Part shown: in pieces, positions 1 to 8,228 of the stretch
How the letters are laid out: the number at the start of each line of letters is the position of its first letter
How positions within the stretch are numbered: position 1 is the stretch's first letter
Assembly: GCA_963729115.1 (NCBI GenBank)
Contig: CAVSMR010000003.1
Location: 248,001-312,000, forward strand
DNA from: Actinophytocola sp963729115
GTDB lineage: Bacteria; Actinomycetota; Actinomycetes; Mycobacteriales; Pseudonocardiaceae
Reading direction: 5' to 3'
Length of the DNA: 64,000 nucleotides
The notes under the pieces: model-generated
Told to the model about the DNA's origin: nothing
Seen by the model: the letters and a program-made list of their open reading frames with translations, nothing else
Database searches by the model: none
Position numbers and translations under genes: made by a program

Positions 1-93
1 GTCCTCATCCGGCGGGGATGAATTCGTGCTCGCGCTGGGTCTCGTCCGTTGTGGGTGACGCGGGTGGGCGGTGTGCGGGGCTAGGTTGCGCGG

Positions 94-1419
94 ATGGCAG
101 ATTCTGCTGGTCAGACGGGTGATGCGCGGCCCTCGGGTGGGCTGTTGCTGGACCTGCCGCGGGCGTTCGTCATCTTGCTGTGTGCCGCGGCCGTGGTGGT
201 GGTGTTCGCGGGCGTGCGGGAGGCGTCGTGGCTGCTCGCGCCGACGTTCCTGGCGCTCGTCCTGGTGATCGCGGTGTCGCCGGTCTCGTCGGGGTTGCGG
301 CGGCGGGGATGGCCGGCGCCGCTGACCACGCTGGTGCTGGTCATCCTCGTGTTCGGGAGCTTGACGGTGCTTGCGCTGGGCATCTTCGTGTCGGTGGCCG
401 CGCTCGCGACGCAACTGCCCAAGTACGCGGCGAACGCCGATGACCTGGCCTCGTCGGTGACGAACTGGCTGGCGCAGTTCGGGGTCGGTACCGACCAGCT
501 CAAGCAGGCGGCGAACTCGCTGGACGTGGGCAAGCTGGGCGGGTTTCTCGCCGGGCTGCTGAGCAGCGTCGCCGGGCTGGCGTCCAGCGTGGCGTTCCTG
601 TTGGCGCTGCTGCTGTTCCTGAGCGTCGAGTCCTCCGGGGTGGGGGACCGGCTGGCGTCGATCACCGCGGACCGGCCGAGCGTGACGGGGGCGCTGGAGC
701 GGTTCGCTCGCGGGACGCGGCGGTACCTGCTGGTGACGACGGTGTTCGGGTTGATCGTCGCGATCCTCGACAGCGCCGCGTTGATGATCATGGGGGTGCC
801 GTTGGCGATCACGTGGGGGCTGCTGGCGTTCATCACGAACTACATCCCGAACATCGGGTTCATCATCGGCCTGGCGCCGCCGGCGTTGCTGGCGCTGCTG
901 TCGGGTGGGCCGGAACTGATGATCGCCGTGATCATCGTGTACGGCGCGCTCAACTTCGTGTTGCAGTCGCTGGTGCAGCCGCGGTTCATCGGTGACGCGG
1001 TGGGCCTGTCCATCACGATCACCTTCCTGTCGCTGGCCTTCTGGGCGTGGCTGCTCGGACCGCTGGGCGCGATCCTGGCGATCCCGTTGACGTTGCTGGT
1101 CAAGGCGCTGCTGGTGGACATCGACCCGCGCGCCCGGTGGGCCGACGCGCTGCTGCGGTCATCCCCGAAGGAGCTCGACGAGGCGGAGCTCGCGGCGATG
1201 CTCGAGGAACGCAGGGCGCAACGCAAGGCGCGCCGCCGATGGCGCCTACGCAAACAAGCCGCGGCGGCCGAGTCCACCGCGCCAACCGACTCCACCGAGT
1301 CCGCCGCACCAACCGAGCCGGCCGATTCCACCGCGCCGACCGACCGCGCCGCGCCGGCGGGGTCCGCCGCACCGACCGAGCGCGGCGCGGCTGCCGAGCG
1401 AGCCGTGCCGACCGAGTGA
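94..1419 (+). CDS. AI-2E family (PerM/YdiK) membrane permease
   Basis: The product is 441 residues with about eight hydrophobic segments. The conserved block near residues 230-330 (AFITNYIPNIGFIIG, then PRFIGDAVGLS) is typical of AI-2E family transporters, which move small molecules across the plasma membrane; the substrate cannot be inferred. The ATG follows a weak ribosome site but matches the family start. After a basic segment (RRAQRKARRRWRLRK) the last 50 residues are a low-complexity Ala/Pro/Thr/Ser/Glu tail of APTE/STAPT units that is absent from ordinary family members. The next gene is convergent. Confidence 0.88.
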   Translation: MADSAGQTGDARPSGGLLLDLPRAFVILLCAAAVVVVFAGVREASWLLAPTFLALVLVIAVSPVSSGLRRRGWPAPLTTLVLVILVFGSLTVLALGIFVSVAALATQLPKYAANADDLASSVTNWLAQFGVGTDQLKQAANSLDVGKLGGFLAGLLSSVAGLASSVAFLLALLLFLSVESSGVGDRLASITADRPSVTGALERFARGTRRYLLVTTVFGLIVAILDSAALMIMGVPLAITWGLLAFITNYIPNIGFIIGLAPPALLALLSGGPELMIAVIIVYGALNFVLQSLVQPRFIGDAVGLSITITFLSLAFWAWLLGPLGAILAIPLTLLVKALLVDIDPRARWADALLRSSPKELDEAELAAMLEERRAQRKARRRWRLRKQAAAAESTAPTDSTESAAPTEPADSTAPTDRAAPAGSAAPTERGAAAERAVPTE

Positions 1420-1455
1420 GCCGTGCCGACCGAGCCGGCCGTGCCGACCGAGCCG
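1402..1455 (+). repeat. 18-bp minisatellite crossing the permease stop codon
   Basis: Three copies of GCCGTGCCGACCGAG start at 1402, 1420 and 1438, separated by TGA, CCG and CCG. The first TGA is the stop of the permease gene. The repeats continue in the same frame past it, encoding further AVPTEP units up to a second TGA at 1498-1500. The tract is an extension of the low-complexity coding tail. Confidence 0.85.
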
Positions 1456-1578
1456 GCTGGATCCGCCGCGCGACGGAGTCCGCCGCGTCGACCCACCTGA
1501 CCGCGCCGGCCCAGCCGACCGCGCCCGACCCAACCGGGGCCGGTCCTGTCCTGACGCGGATCGCCGGGCCGGGCGGGA

Positions 1579-1594
1579 CCTCCGCGCCCGGAGG
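1579..1594. terminator. Short hairpin between convergent genes
   Basis: CCTCCG, loop CGCC, then CGGAGG forms a perfect 6-bp stem in the gap between the permease and the convergent membrane-protein gene. There is no T tail. It is a plausible bidirectional terminator. Confidence 0.4.
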
Positions 1595-1606
1595 CCGAGC
1601 GTTCGC

Positions 1607-2056
1607 TCAGGCCTTCAGTTCGCGACCGTGCGCGACGATCGCGTAGATGACGAGGACGTCGACGACGATGATCGACAACGACCAGAACGGGTAGGCCGCG
1701 ATGAACGTGACGTTCGCGATCGCGCTCAGCATGGCGAAGACGACCGCGATCACCCGGGCGGCCATGTTCCCCGCCAGCAGGCCGAAACCGGCGCCGATCG
1801 AGACCACGCCGATGACCAGGTGCAGCCAGCCCCAGGCGGTGAAGTCGAAGCTGAGGGCCAGTCCGCTGGTGCCGACAAGGTAGTAGTCGCTGTTGAACAG
1901 CGCGACCAGGCCCTGGATCGCCTCGAACACACCGAGCAGGATCATCATCACCCCGCCGAAGGTGACCCAGCCTGCCCACCCGGTGACCTCGCGTACGTAG
2001 TCGGAATCCTGCGTCGTGGAGCTCGTAGCGGGCGCGGCCCGCGATACATCTGTCAT
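1607..2056 (-). CDS. Small four-helix membrane protein (DUF7144-like)
   Basis: The product is 149 residues with four predicted membrane helices. Examples are WAGWVTFGGVMMILLGVF near residue 30, a central WGWLHLVIGVVSIGAGFGLLAG and a C-terminal IIVVDVLVIYAIVAHG. It resembles the small actinobacterial integral membrane proteins grouped as DUF7144, with no known biochemical role. The ATG at 2056 was chosen because GAGGAGGG lies just upstream; a longer frame upstream has no comparable site. The next gene is divergent. Confidence 0.75.
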   Translation of the reverse strand: MTDVSRAAPATSSTTQDSDYVREVTGWAGWVTFGGVMMILLGVFEAIQGLVALFNSDYYLVGTSGLALSFDFTAWGWLHLVIGVVSIGAGFGLLAGNMAARVIAVVFAMLSAIANVTFIAAYPFWSLSIIVVDVLVIYAIVAHGRELKA

Positions 2057-2304
2057 GACGCCCTCCTCGATAGGGACACGTCGAACGTGCCTGTCAATGA
2101 TCGCGGCGAGGCACGTCGCGGCCGTCATCCGTAGGAGGTGAGGACCGGCGGACCGGTTCATCCGTTGCGGGTGAGGACGGTGGCCGGACGCGATTCGAGA
2201 CTCCGTGCAGGGCGACTGCCTTCGACACCGCGACGTCGCATGGCGGCCACTCCCGGATGCGGGAGGCACGGCCTGGCCAGCAACGATTTGCGAGGAGTGA
2301 CAAC

Positions 2305-4659
2305 ATGCCGGAGCCGTTCCGCGGACTGATCAACGTCGATATTCGCGACTCAGTGCCCGACTGGACGCCGTTCGAGCCGCCGAAGGCGCCGGACGGGGCG
2401 CCGAACGTCGTCTACATCGTCCTGGACGACGTGGGGTTCTCCGCGATGAGCTGCTACGGCGGGCCGATCGAGACGCCGAACATCGACCGGATCGCCGGCC
2501 GGGGCGCGCGCTACACCCAGTGGCACACGACCGCCCTGTGCTCGCCCACCAGGTCGTGCCTGCTCACCGGCCGCAACCACACCCGCAACAGCATGGCCTG
2601 CATCACCGAGGCGGCGATCGGGTTCCCGAACGCCAGCGGGACCGTCCCGCCGGAGAACGGCATGCTCCCCGAGATCCTGGGCGAGCGCGGCTGGAACACG
2701 TACATGGTCGGCAAGTGGCACCTGTGCCCGACCGACGAGATGAACCTCGCCGCCACCCGCCGCAACTGGCCCAGCGGCCGGGGCTTCGAACGGTGGTACG
2801 GGTTCCTCGGGGCGGAGACCAACCAGTGGTATCCCGACCTCGTCTACGACAACCACCCGGTCGACCAGCCGCGCTCGCCGGAGGAGGGCTACCACCTCAC
2901 CGACGACCTCACCGACAAGGCGATCGAGTTCGTCCGGGACGCCAAGGCGATCGCGCCCGAGAAGCCGTTCTTCCTCTACTACGCGCCCGGCGCCTGTCAC
3001 GCACCCCATCACGCGCCGAAGGAGTGGATCGACCGGTTCCAGGGCCGCTTCGACGCCGGCTACGAGGCGCAGCGAGAGCAGACCCTCGCGCGGCAGAAGG
3101 AAATGGGCCTGGTGCCGGCGGACACCGAACTACCGCCGCTGAACCCGATCGGCACGCCCGAGACCCGCACCGGCCCCGACGGCCTGCCGTTCCCGGCCCT
3201 GGACTACACGCGTCCGTGGGACTCGCTGAACGACGACGAGAAGCGCCTCTTCGCCCGGATGGCCGAGGTCTACGCGGGCTTCCTCGCCCACGCCGACCAC
3301 CACATCGGGCGCCTGCTCGACCACCTGGAGCAGACCGGCCAGCTGGACAACACGATCGTCGTCGTCGTCTCCGACAACGGCGCCAGCGGCGAGGGCGGAC
3401 CGAACGGCTCGGTCAACGAGATGAAGTTCGCCAACGGCGTCGCCGACGATCTGCGGGAGAACCTCGCGAAGCTCGACGAGCTCGGCGGCACCCGGACGTA
3501 CAACCATTACCCCAACGGCTGGGCAATGGCGTTCAACACCCCGTTCAAGATGTGGAAGCGCTACGAGTTCAACGGCGGCACCGCGGACCCGTGCATCATC
3601 TCCTGGCCCGCGGGGACGAGCGCCCGCGGCGAGATCCGTCACCAGTACTACCACGCGATCGACATCGTCCCGACGCTCCTGGACGCCCTCGGCGTCGAGG
3701 CCCCGGAGACGATCAAGGGCCACACCCAGAGCCCGATGGACGGCGTCAGCATGCGCGCCAGCATCGACGACGGGAGCTCCGCATCGGCACGCAAGACGCA
3801 GTTCTACGCGATGCTCGGCTCCCGCTCCATCTGGCACGACGGCTGGAAGGCCGTGACCACGCACGCGACGCTCGCCGGCTGGGGCCACTTCAACGAGGAC
3901 GAGTGGCAGCTCTACCACACCGACGTCGACCGGTCCGAGCTGCACAACCTCGCCGCCGAGCAGCCCGACAAGCTCCGCGAGCTCGTCAACATCTGGTTCG
4001 CCGAGGCGGGGGCCAACGGGGCCTTCCCGCTCGACGACCGTTCGGCGGTGGAGATCCTCACCACCCCGCGGCCCCAGCTCACGGCGTCGCGGAGCCGGTA
4101 CGTGTACTACCCGGGCACCGCACCGGTCTCCGAGTGGCAGGCGGTCAACACCCGCAACCGGTCGTTCGTGATCGGCGCCGTCGTCGACATCCCGGCGCCC
4201 GGGGCCGAAGGCGTGCTGTTCGCCATGGGCGCGCGCTTCGGCGGCCACGCCCTCTACGTGAAGGACAACCGGCTCCACTACGTGAACAGCTACGTCGGCA
4301 GCCTGGAGCAGATGATCGTCGGCACCGAGGACATCCCGACCGGCGAGCAGCTCATCCTCTCGGCCTCGTTCGACAAGGACGGCATGGATCCCGACGGGGC
4401 GACCGGGTTGCTCTCGCTCTACCACGGTGACCACAAGGTCGGCGAGGGCCGGATCAAGACCCAGCTCGGCGCGTTCGCCATCGCCGGGTCCGGCCTCTAC
4501 GTCGGCCGGCACGTCGGCGAGCCGGTCACCGACGACTACCCGGGGGAGCCGCCCCACCGGTTCACCGGCGGCACGATCGAGCGGGTCGCCATCGACGTCA
4601 GCGGCGAGCCCTACCTCGACCTCGAGCGTGAAGCCGAGCTGATGCTGATGCGGGAGTGA
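2305..4659 (+). CDS. Arylsulfatase (formylglycine-dependent)
   Basis: The product is 784 residues, the usual size of long actinobacterial and proteobacterial arylsulfatases. Metal-binding Asp41-Asp42 (VLDDVG) and the sulfatase signature CSPTRSCLLTGR with Cys79 are present. Cys79 is the residue oxidised to formylglycine by the sulfatase-modifying enzyme, which is not encoded in this window. GKWHL and SDNGASGEGGP are further family motifs. The last 200 residues form a separate beta-rich domain. There is no signal peptide, so action is likely cytoplasmic unless exported otherwise. The ATG at 2305 is preceded by GAGGAG with 7-nt spacing. It should release sulfate from aryl or alkyl sulfate esters. 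Confidence 0.92.
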   Translation: MPEPFRGLINVDIRDSVPDWTPFEPPKAPDGAPNVVYIVLDDVGFSAMSCYGGPIETPNIDRIAGRGARYTQWHTTALCSPTRSCLLTGRNHTRNSMACITEAAIGFPNASGTVPPENGMLPEILGERGWNTYMVGKWHLCPTDEMNLAATRRNWPSGRGFERWYGFLGAETNQWYPDLVYDNHPVDQPRSPEEGYHLTDDLTDKAIEFVRDAKAIAPEKPFFLYYAPGACHAPHHAPKEWIDRFQGRFDAGYEAQREQTLARQKEMGLVPADTELPPLNPIGTPETRTGPDGLPFPALDYTRPWDSLNDDEKRLFARMAEVYAGFLAHADHHIGRLLDHLEQTGQLDNTIVVVVSDNGASGEGGPNGSVNEMKFANGVADDLRENLAKLDELGGTRTYNHYPNGWAMAFNTPFKMWKRYEFNGGTADPCIISWPAGTSARGEIRHQYYHAIDIVPTLLDALGVEAPETIKGHTQSPMDGVSMRASIDDGSSASARKTQFYAMLGSRSIWHDGWKAVTTHATLAGWGHFNEDEWQLYHTDVDRSELHNLAAEQPDKLRELVNIWFAEAGANGAFPLDDRSAVEILTTPRPQLTASRSRYVYYPGTAPVSEWQAVNTRNRSFVIGAVVDIPAPGAEGVLFAMGARFGGHALYVKDNRLHYVNSYVGSLEQMIVGTEDIPTGEQLILSASFDKDGMDPDGATGLLSLYHGDHKVGEGRIKTQLGAFAIAGSGLYVGRHVGEPVTDDYPGEPPHRFTGGTIERVAIDVSGEPYLDLEREAELMLMRE

Positions 4660-4682
4660 CGGCTCGATAGGCCAGCCCCACC

Positions 4683-4714
4683 CGCCCCCGGCGCTCGACC
4701 GAGCGCCGGGGGCG
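4683..4714 (+). terminator. Terminator hairpin after arylsulfatase
   Basis: A perfect 14-bp stem (CGCCCCCGGCGCTC and its complement) with loop GACC begins about 24 bp after the arylsulfatase stop. There is no U tract, as is common in actinomycetes. Confidence 0.75.
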
Positions 4715-4756
4715 TGCCGTGTGGAGCGTCCACAGTGGAGGGTGTAGCCGCCCGGC

Positions 4757-5344
4757 TCAGGGGGCCGCCAGCAGCGGCGTGATCCGCCGCCGGACGACGT
4801 CGATCGGGTGGACGGACCGGTCGACGCGGGCCATGAGGATCGCGCCTTCGGCCGATGCGATGCAGAGGTCGGCGAGCTCGGTGGCGGCGCGCCGCCGGTG
4901 TCCGGCGGCCGTGAGGGAGTTGGTCAGCTCCCGCCGCCAGTCGGCCAGGACCTCCTCGACGGCCTCGCGGAGTAGCGGGTCGGCGTGGGACTCCTGCGCG
5001 ACCGCGCCGACCGGGCACCCGGCGGCGTAGCCGGTGGACTCGAGCTGGCGCCGGTAGAACTCGCAGATCAGGCCGAACACCTCGGTGGCCGGCCGGTGCG
5101 CCGCGGTCGCCTTCGCCAGGGCTCGGGTGACGGTGCCGCCGGCCCAGCGGATCGCTTCGCTGACCAGTTGGGTCTTGCCGTCCGGAAAGTGGAAGCCGAC
5201 GGAGCCGCGCGGACCGTCGGCGTGTGCCAGCACCTTGGCGAAGGACGTGCCGGCGACGCCGTGCTCCCGCAGGAGCAGCGCCGCGCTGGTGACCATCCGG
5301 GCCCGGGTGTCGTTCGTCGCCCCCACTTGCGATCCTCCCGCCAT
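4757..5344 (-). CDS. TetR/AcrR family repressor
   Basis: The product is 195 residues. The N-terminal helix-turn-helix (TSAALLLREHGVAGTSFAKV, then GSVGFHFPDGKTQLVSEAI) is of TetR type, and the ligand domain contains the YAAGCPVGAVAQE motif of the YxaF/LmrA-like subgroup. The start at 5344 (MAGGSQVG) leaves the perfect inverted repeat 5351-5377 just upstream of both this gene and the divergent dehydrogenase. The protein therefore probably represses both genes until an effector, perhaps the dehydrogenase substrate, binds. An in-frame start at 5368 would lie inside the operator and is less likely. Confidence 0.88.
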   Translation of the reverse strand: MAGGSQVGATNDTRARMVTSAALLLREHGVAGTSFAKVLAHADGPRGSVGFHFPDGKTQLVSEAIRWAGGTVTRALAKATAAHRPATEVFGLICEFYRRQLESTGYAAGCPVGAVAQESHADPLLREAVEEVLADWRRELTNSLTAAGHRRRAATELADLCIASAEGAILMARVDRSVHPIDVVRRRITPLLAAP

Positions 5345-5350
5345 TCCCGC

Positions 5351-5377
5351 CACTATGCTATGCAACATAGCATAGTG
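5351..5377. promoter_or_regulatory. TetR operator, perfect 12-bp inverted repeat
   Basis: CACTATGCTATG, spacer CAA, then CATAGCATAGTG: the two arms are exact reverse complements. The site is far more A+T-rich than its surroundings and fills the 43-bp gap between the divergent TetR and alcohol dehydrogenase genes, abutting the dehydrogenase ribosome site. Confidence 0.85.
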
Positions 5378-5387
5378 AGGATCCGAC

Positions 5388-6524
5388 ATGCGGGAGCTGC
5401 AGTTCATCCGGAGCGGCCGGCTGGAGTGGCGGGACAGGCAGGCCCCTGTCCTGCGGTCGCCGCGGGACGCGATCGTGCGCCCGTTCCTGGCCGGCCGCTG
5501 CGATGGCGACACGTTGCCGATCCACCGGCCGGTGTCCCGGGCGATGCAGCTGGGGTTGCGCACCGGCCTGATCGACCCGGTCGTGGCGGCCATCTGCGGG
5601 CCGGTGCCGTTCCGGGGGCCGTTCGGCATCGGGCACGAGTGCGTCGGCCAGGTGATCGCCAAGGGCGACGAGGTCACCAACCTCTCGATCGGCCAGGTCG
5701 TGGTGGTGCCGTGGGCGGTCTCCTGCGGGTCCTGTGTGGAGTGCCGGCGAGGGGTGACCGCCAAGTGCTCGACCACGCGCGCCGGCGCGCTGGCCGCGTT
5801 CGGCCTCGGCGCGGCCAGCGGCCCCTGGGGTGGCATGGTCGCCGACGAGCTGCTGGTGCCCTACGCCGACCACATGCTGGTCCCGGTCCCGGACGGCGTG
5901 GACCCGCTGCGGGTCGCGGCCGCGAGTGACAACCTGTCCGACGCCTGGCGTGCCGTGGTGCCCCCGCTGCGCGCGCGGCCGGGCGGCGCCGTGCTGGTCA
6001 TCGGTGGCGGCGCCCAGAGCATCGGCCTGTACGCCGCCGGGCTCGCCGTGCGGCACGGGGCCTCGGTCGTGGACTACCTGGACGACAGGACCGAGCGCCT
6101 GGAGATCGCCGAGTCGTTCGGCGCCCGCGTCCACCAGGTCTCGGCGAAGCGGCGTCGCGCCCAGCCGGCGGCCGTCCCCGGCGGCTACGACGTCGCGGTC
6201 GAGGCGTCGTCGCGGGGCAGCGGGGTCCGTGCCGCGCTGCGCGCGCTGAACCCGGGCGGCGTCTGCACCGCCGTGGGCTACTACTTCGCGCCGAACACCG
6301 GGGTGCCGCTGATGCACATGTACGCCACCGACGCCACGCTGCGGCTCGGTGTCTCCAGCGTCCGGCCGGTGCTGCCCGACCTGCTCGACTTCGTCGCCCG
6401 CTCGAGCTTCCCCGCCGAGCGGGTCACCACGATGGTGGCCGACTGGGCGGACGCCCCAGCCGCGTACGCGGTGCGCACCACCAAGCTCGTGCTCAGACGC
6501 GCACCCCTCGACCTGACCGCGTGA
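5388..6524 (+). CDS. Zinc-dependent alcohol dehydrogenase (MDR family)
   Basis: The product is 378 residues. The catalytic zinc region includes GHECVGQ, and the structural zinc loop has four cysteines in CGSCVECRRGVTAKC with correct spacing. A Rossmann fingerprint GGGAQSIG follows near residue 205. It belongs to the medium-chain dehydrogenase/reductase superfamily and should oxidise an alcohol or reduce an aldehyde with NAD(P); the substrate is unknown. GTGAGGA precedes the ATG and overlaps the end of the operator at 5351-5377, so repressor binding would block expression. Confidence 0.87.
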   Translation: MRELQFIRSGRLEWRDRQAPVLRSPRDAIVRPFLAGRCDGDTLPIHRPVSRAMQLGLRTGLIDPVVAAICGPVPFRGPFGIGHECVGQVIAKGDEVTNLSIGQVVVVPWAVSCGSCVECRRGVTAKCSTTRAGALAAFGLGAASGPWGGMVADELLVPYADHMLVPVPDGVDPLRVAAASDNLSDAWRAVVPPLRARPGGAVLVIGGGAQSIGLYAAGLAVRHGASVVDYLDDRTERLEIAESFGARVHQVSAKRRRAQPAAVPGGYDVAVEASSRGSGVRAALRALNPGGVCTAVGYYFAPNTGVPLMHMYATDATLRLGVSSVRPVLPDLLDFVARSSFPAERVTTMVADWADAPAAYAVRTTKLVLRRAPLDLTA

Positions 6525-6554
6525 CCGCGCCGCGGGTCCTTGGCCGGCAGCGGA

Positions 6555-7214
6555 CTAGACGCTGCGCAGCACGGAGACGACGATGCCCAGGATCACGGCC
6601 CGGTCGCCGTCGATGACGTCGTAGGCCGGGTTGCACGGCTCGAGCCGGACGTGGCCGTCGCGGCGGCGGTACACCTTCACGGTCGCCTCGTCGTCGATCA
6701 TCGCGGCGACGATCTGGCCCGAGTACGCCTCGTGCTGCTGGCGAACCACGACCGTGTCGCCGTCGCAGATGGCGGCGTCGATCATCGAGTCGCCGCGTAC
6801 CCGGAGGCCGAAGACGGTGCCCCGGCCGGTCAGCTCGCGGGGCAGCGTGAGGACGTCGTCGACGTGCTCGTCGGCCGTGATGGGGACGCCGGCGGCGATG
6901 TCGCCGACCACGGGCACCGGCACGGACCCGGTGTGCGCGGGCTCGGCCGTGGTCCCGTGCAGGAAGAGACGGACGTCGATCGGCCGGGCGAGGCCGTTGC
7001 CGCGGCGGAGGAAGCCCTTGTCCTCCAGGTCCGCGAGATGCTTCGACACCGTCGACGACGACCGCAGGCCCACCGCGTCGGCGATCTGCCGGGTGCTCGG
7101 CGAGTACCCGTGGCTGACCACCCAGTCCCGGATCGTCGCCAGGATCCGCTGCTGGCGCGCGGGCAGGGCCGAGGTGTCGAGGTGCTCGAAGACGTCCGCA
7201 TCGAAGGTGGTCAC
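6555..7214 (-). CDS. lexA: LexA-type self-cleaving repressor
   Basis: The product is 219 residues from a GTG at 7214, close to actinobacterial LexA length. An N-terminal winged helix (PSTRQIADAVGLRSSSTVSKHL, shown in part as residues 38-57) precedes the S24 protease domain. The Ala108-Gly109 cleavage site, nucleophile Ser143 in GDSM and Lys180 in ATVK are all present. LexA represses DNA-damage genes and cleaves itself when RecA is activated. No CGAAC-N4-GTTCG SOS box lies in the 91-bp upstream gap. This could therefore be a second LexA paralogue with a different operator rather than the SOS master regulator. Confidence 0.85.
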   Translation of the reverse strand: MTTFDADVFEHLDTSALPARQQRILATIRDWVVSHGYSPSTRQIADAVGLRSSSTVSKHLADLEDKGFLRRGNGLARPIDVRLFLHGTTAEPAHTGSVPVPVVGDIAAGVPITADEHVDDVLTLPRELTGRGTVFGLRVRGDSMIDAAICDGDTVVVRQQHEAYSGQIVAAMIDDEATVKVYRRRDGHVRLEPCNPAYDVIDGDRAVILGIVVSVLRSV

Positions 7215-7230
7215 CGGCGCGATGCTAGCG

Positions 7231-7246
7231 GTCGGCCCGCGCCGAC
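7231..7246. promoter_or_regulatory. Inverted repeat between lexA and divergent gene
   Basis: GTCGGC, spacer CCGC, then GCCGAC is a perfect 6-bp inverted repeat 17 bp upstream of the lexA start, in the divergent intergenic region. It is a candidate operator but does not match the known actinobacterial SOS box. Confidence 0.3.
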
Positions 7247-7305
7247 GTATTTCCGCGGCGTTTCCGGCATCCATTGTGTAGCGACGATGCGTAAGGAGCT
7301 GGGTC

Positions 7306-8058
7306 ATGTCCGAGGTCTCCGCACACCCCGTGAGCCACCACGACGACGACACGATGGGCCGGCACGGGATGCTGGTGTTCGGCGAGGAGACGATCTACTT
7401 CTCGCACCTGCCGATGTTCCATGCCCCGCACAACTTCCAGGTACTGCTGGAGGTGCGGTTCGACGACGCCGTGACGCAAGCGCTGTTCGTGGACCGGCGG
7501 CTGCATCCGGCCGAGGTCTACACGTTCGATCCGGACGAGTTCGCCATCGCCGAGCTGGATCCGAGCGGGCCGGTGCGCCCGTCGATCCGGGGCACGCTCG
7601 TGCACGGGCACTTCGAGCGGGGCGGGACGCCGATCGCCACCGGTGTCACCGCCGAGGTCGTGAACGTGGTGCATTTCAGCAAGCTCGAACTCGACGCCCG
7701 GCGCCCGGACGGCGAGCTGATGAGCTACCTGTGCTTCGGCCGGCCCGGCCACCTCTTCCTGGCGCACCGGATCGAGGGACGGCCCAGCTTCGACCACGTG
7801 GTGTTCGCCCGGTTGGTGCCCGGCACCGTCACGAACCAGGCCGGCGCCCCGCTGGACGAGGACGTCGCCACCATCGGTTTCCAGGTCGCCCAGCCGGTGC
7901 GGCTCGGCCGGCGCGAGCTCACCGACCTCCCGCTGGCCGAGGGCGAGACGTTCACCGGCCTGTTCGACCAGACCGTCTCGCGGGCCGGGGCGCATGGCTT
8001 CCTGGTCCAGCTCGAGGTCGGCGCGCAGGTCTACCTCGAGCGGGACGAGCTGCGCTGA
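7306..8058 (+). CDS. Conserved hypothetical protein, soluble, 250 aa
   Basis: I do not recognise a named domain. The protein has no signal peptide or membrane helix. It begins with a His/Asp-rich stretch (HPVSHHDDDTMGRHGML) and appears mostly beta-strand. Conserved-looking features are FGEETIYFSHLPMFHAPHNF near residue 25 and a TGLFDQT motif near the end. AAGGAG with good spacing supports the ATG. It is divergent from lexA and not in an obvious operon. Confidence 0.7.
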   Translation: MSEVSAHPVSHHDDDTMGRHGMLVFGEETIYFSHLPMFHAPHNFQVLLEVRFDDAVTQALFVDRRLHPAEVYTFDPDEFAIAELDPSGPVRPSIRGTLVHGHFERGGTPIATGVTAEVVNVVHFSKLELDARRPDGELMSYLCFGRPGHLFLAHRIEGRPSFDHVVFARLVPGTVTNQAGAPLDEDVATIGFQVAQPVRLGRRELTDLPLAEGETFTGLFDQTVSRAGAHGFLVQLEVGAQVYLERDELR

Positions 8059-8228
8059 GCTCGGCGATCCACAATGGACCGCTTGGTGTTCGTCCATCCA
8101 GATGGACGTTCGGCGGCGGGCAGGGTTGCCCGCCGGTGACGTAATGCTCATTCAGTCCGATCTTCACCAACCGATCAGGTGTCGCGGCGTCTCCTCCTGT
8201 GCAAGGCAACGCACAGGGGAGGTTCGTT

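Noticed and set aside
1402..1455. CRISPR-like repeat array
   Set aside because: Units are 18 bp with 3-bp separators, in frame with a low-complexity protein tail, and no cas gene is present.
8059..8228. GTCCATC-CA-GATGGAC inverted repeat before the deacetylase
   Set aside because: It is a short repeat in a 170-bp gap without a recognisable promoter next to it; not strong enough to list as a regulatory site.
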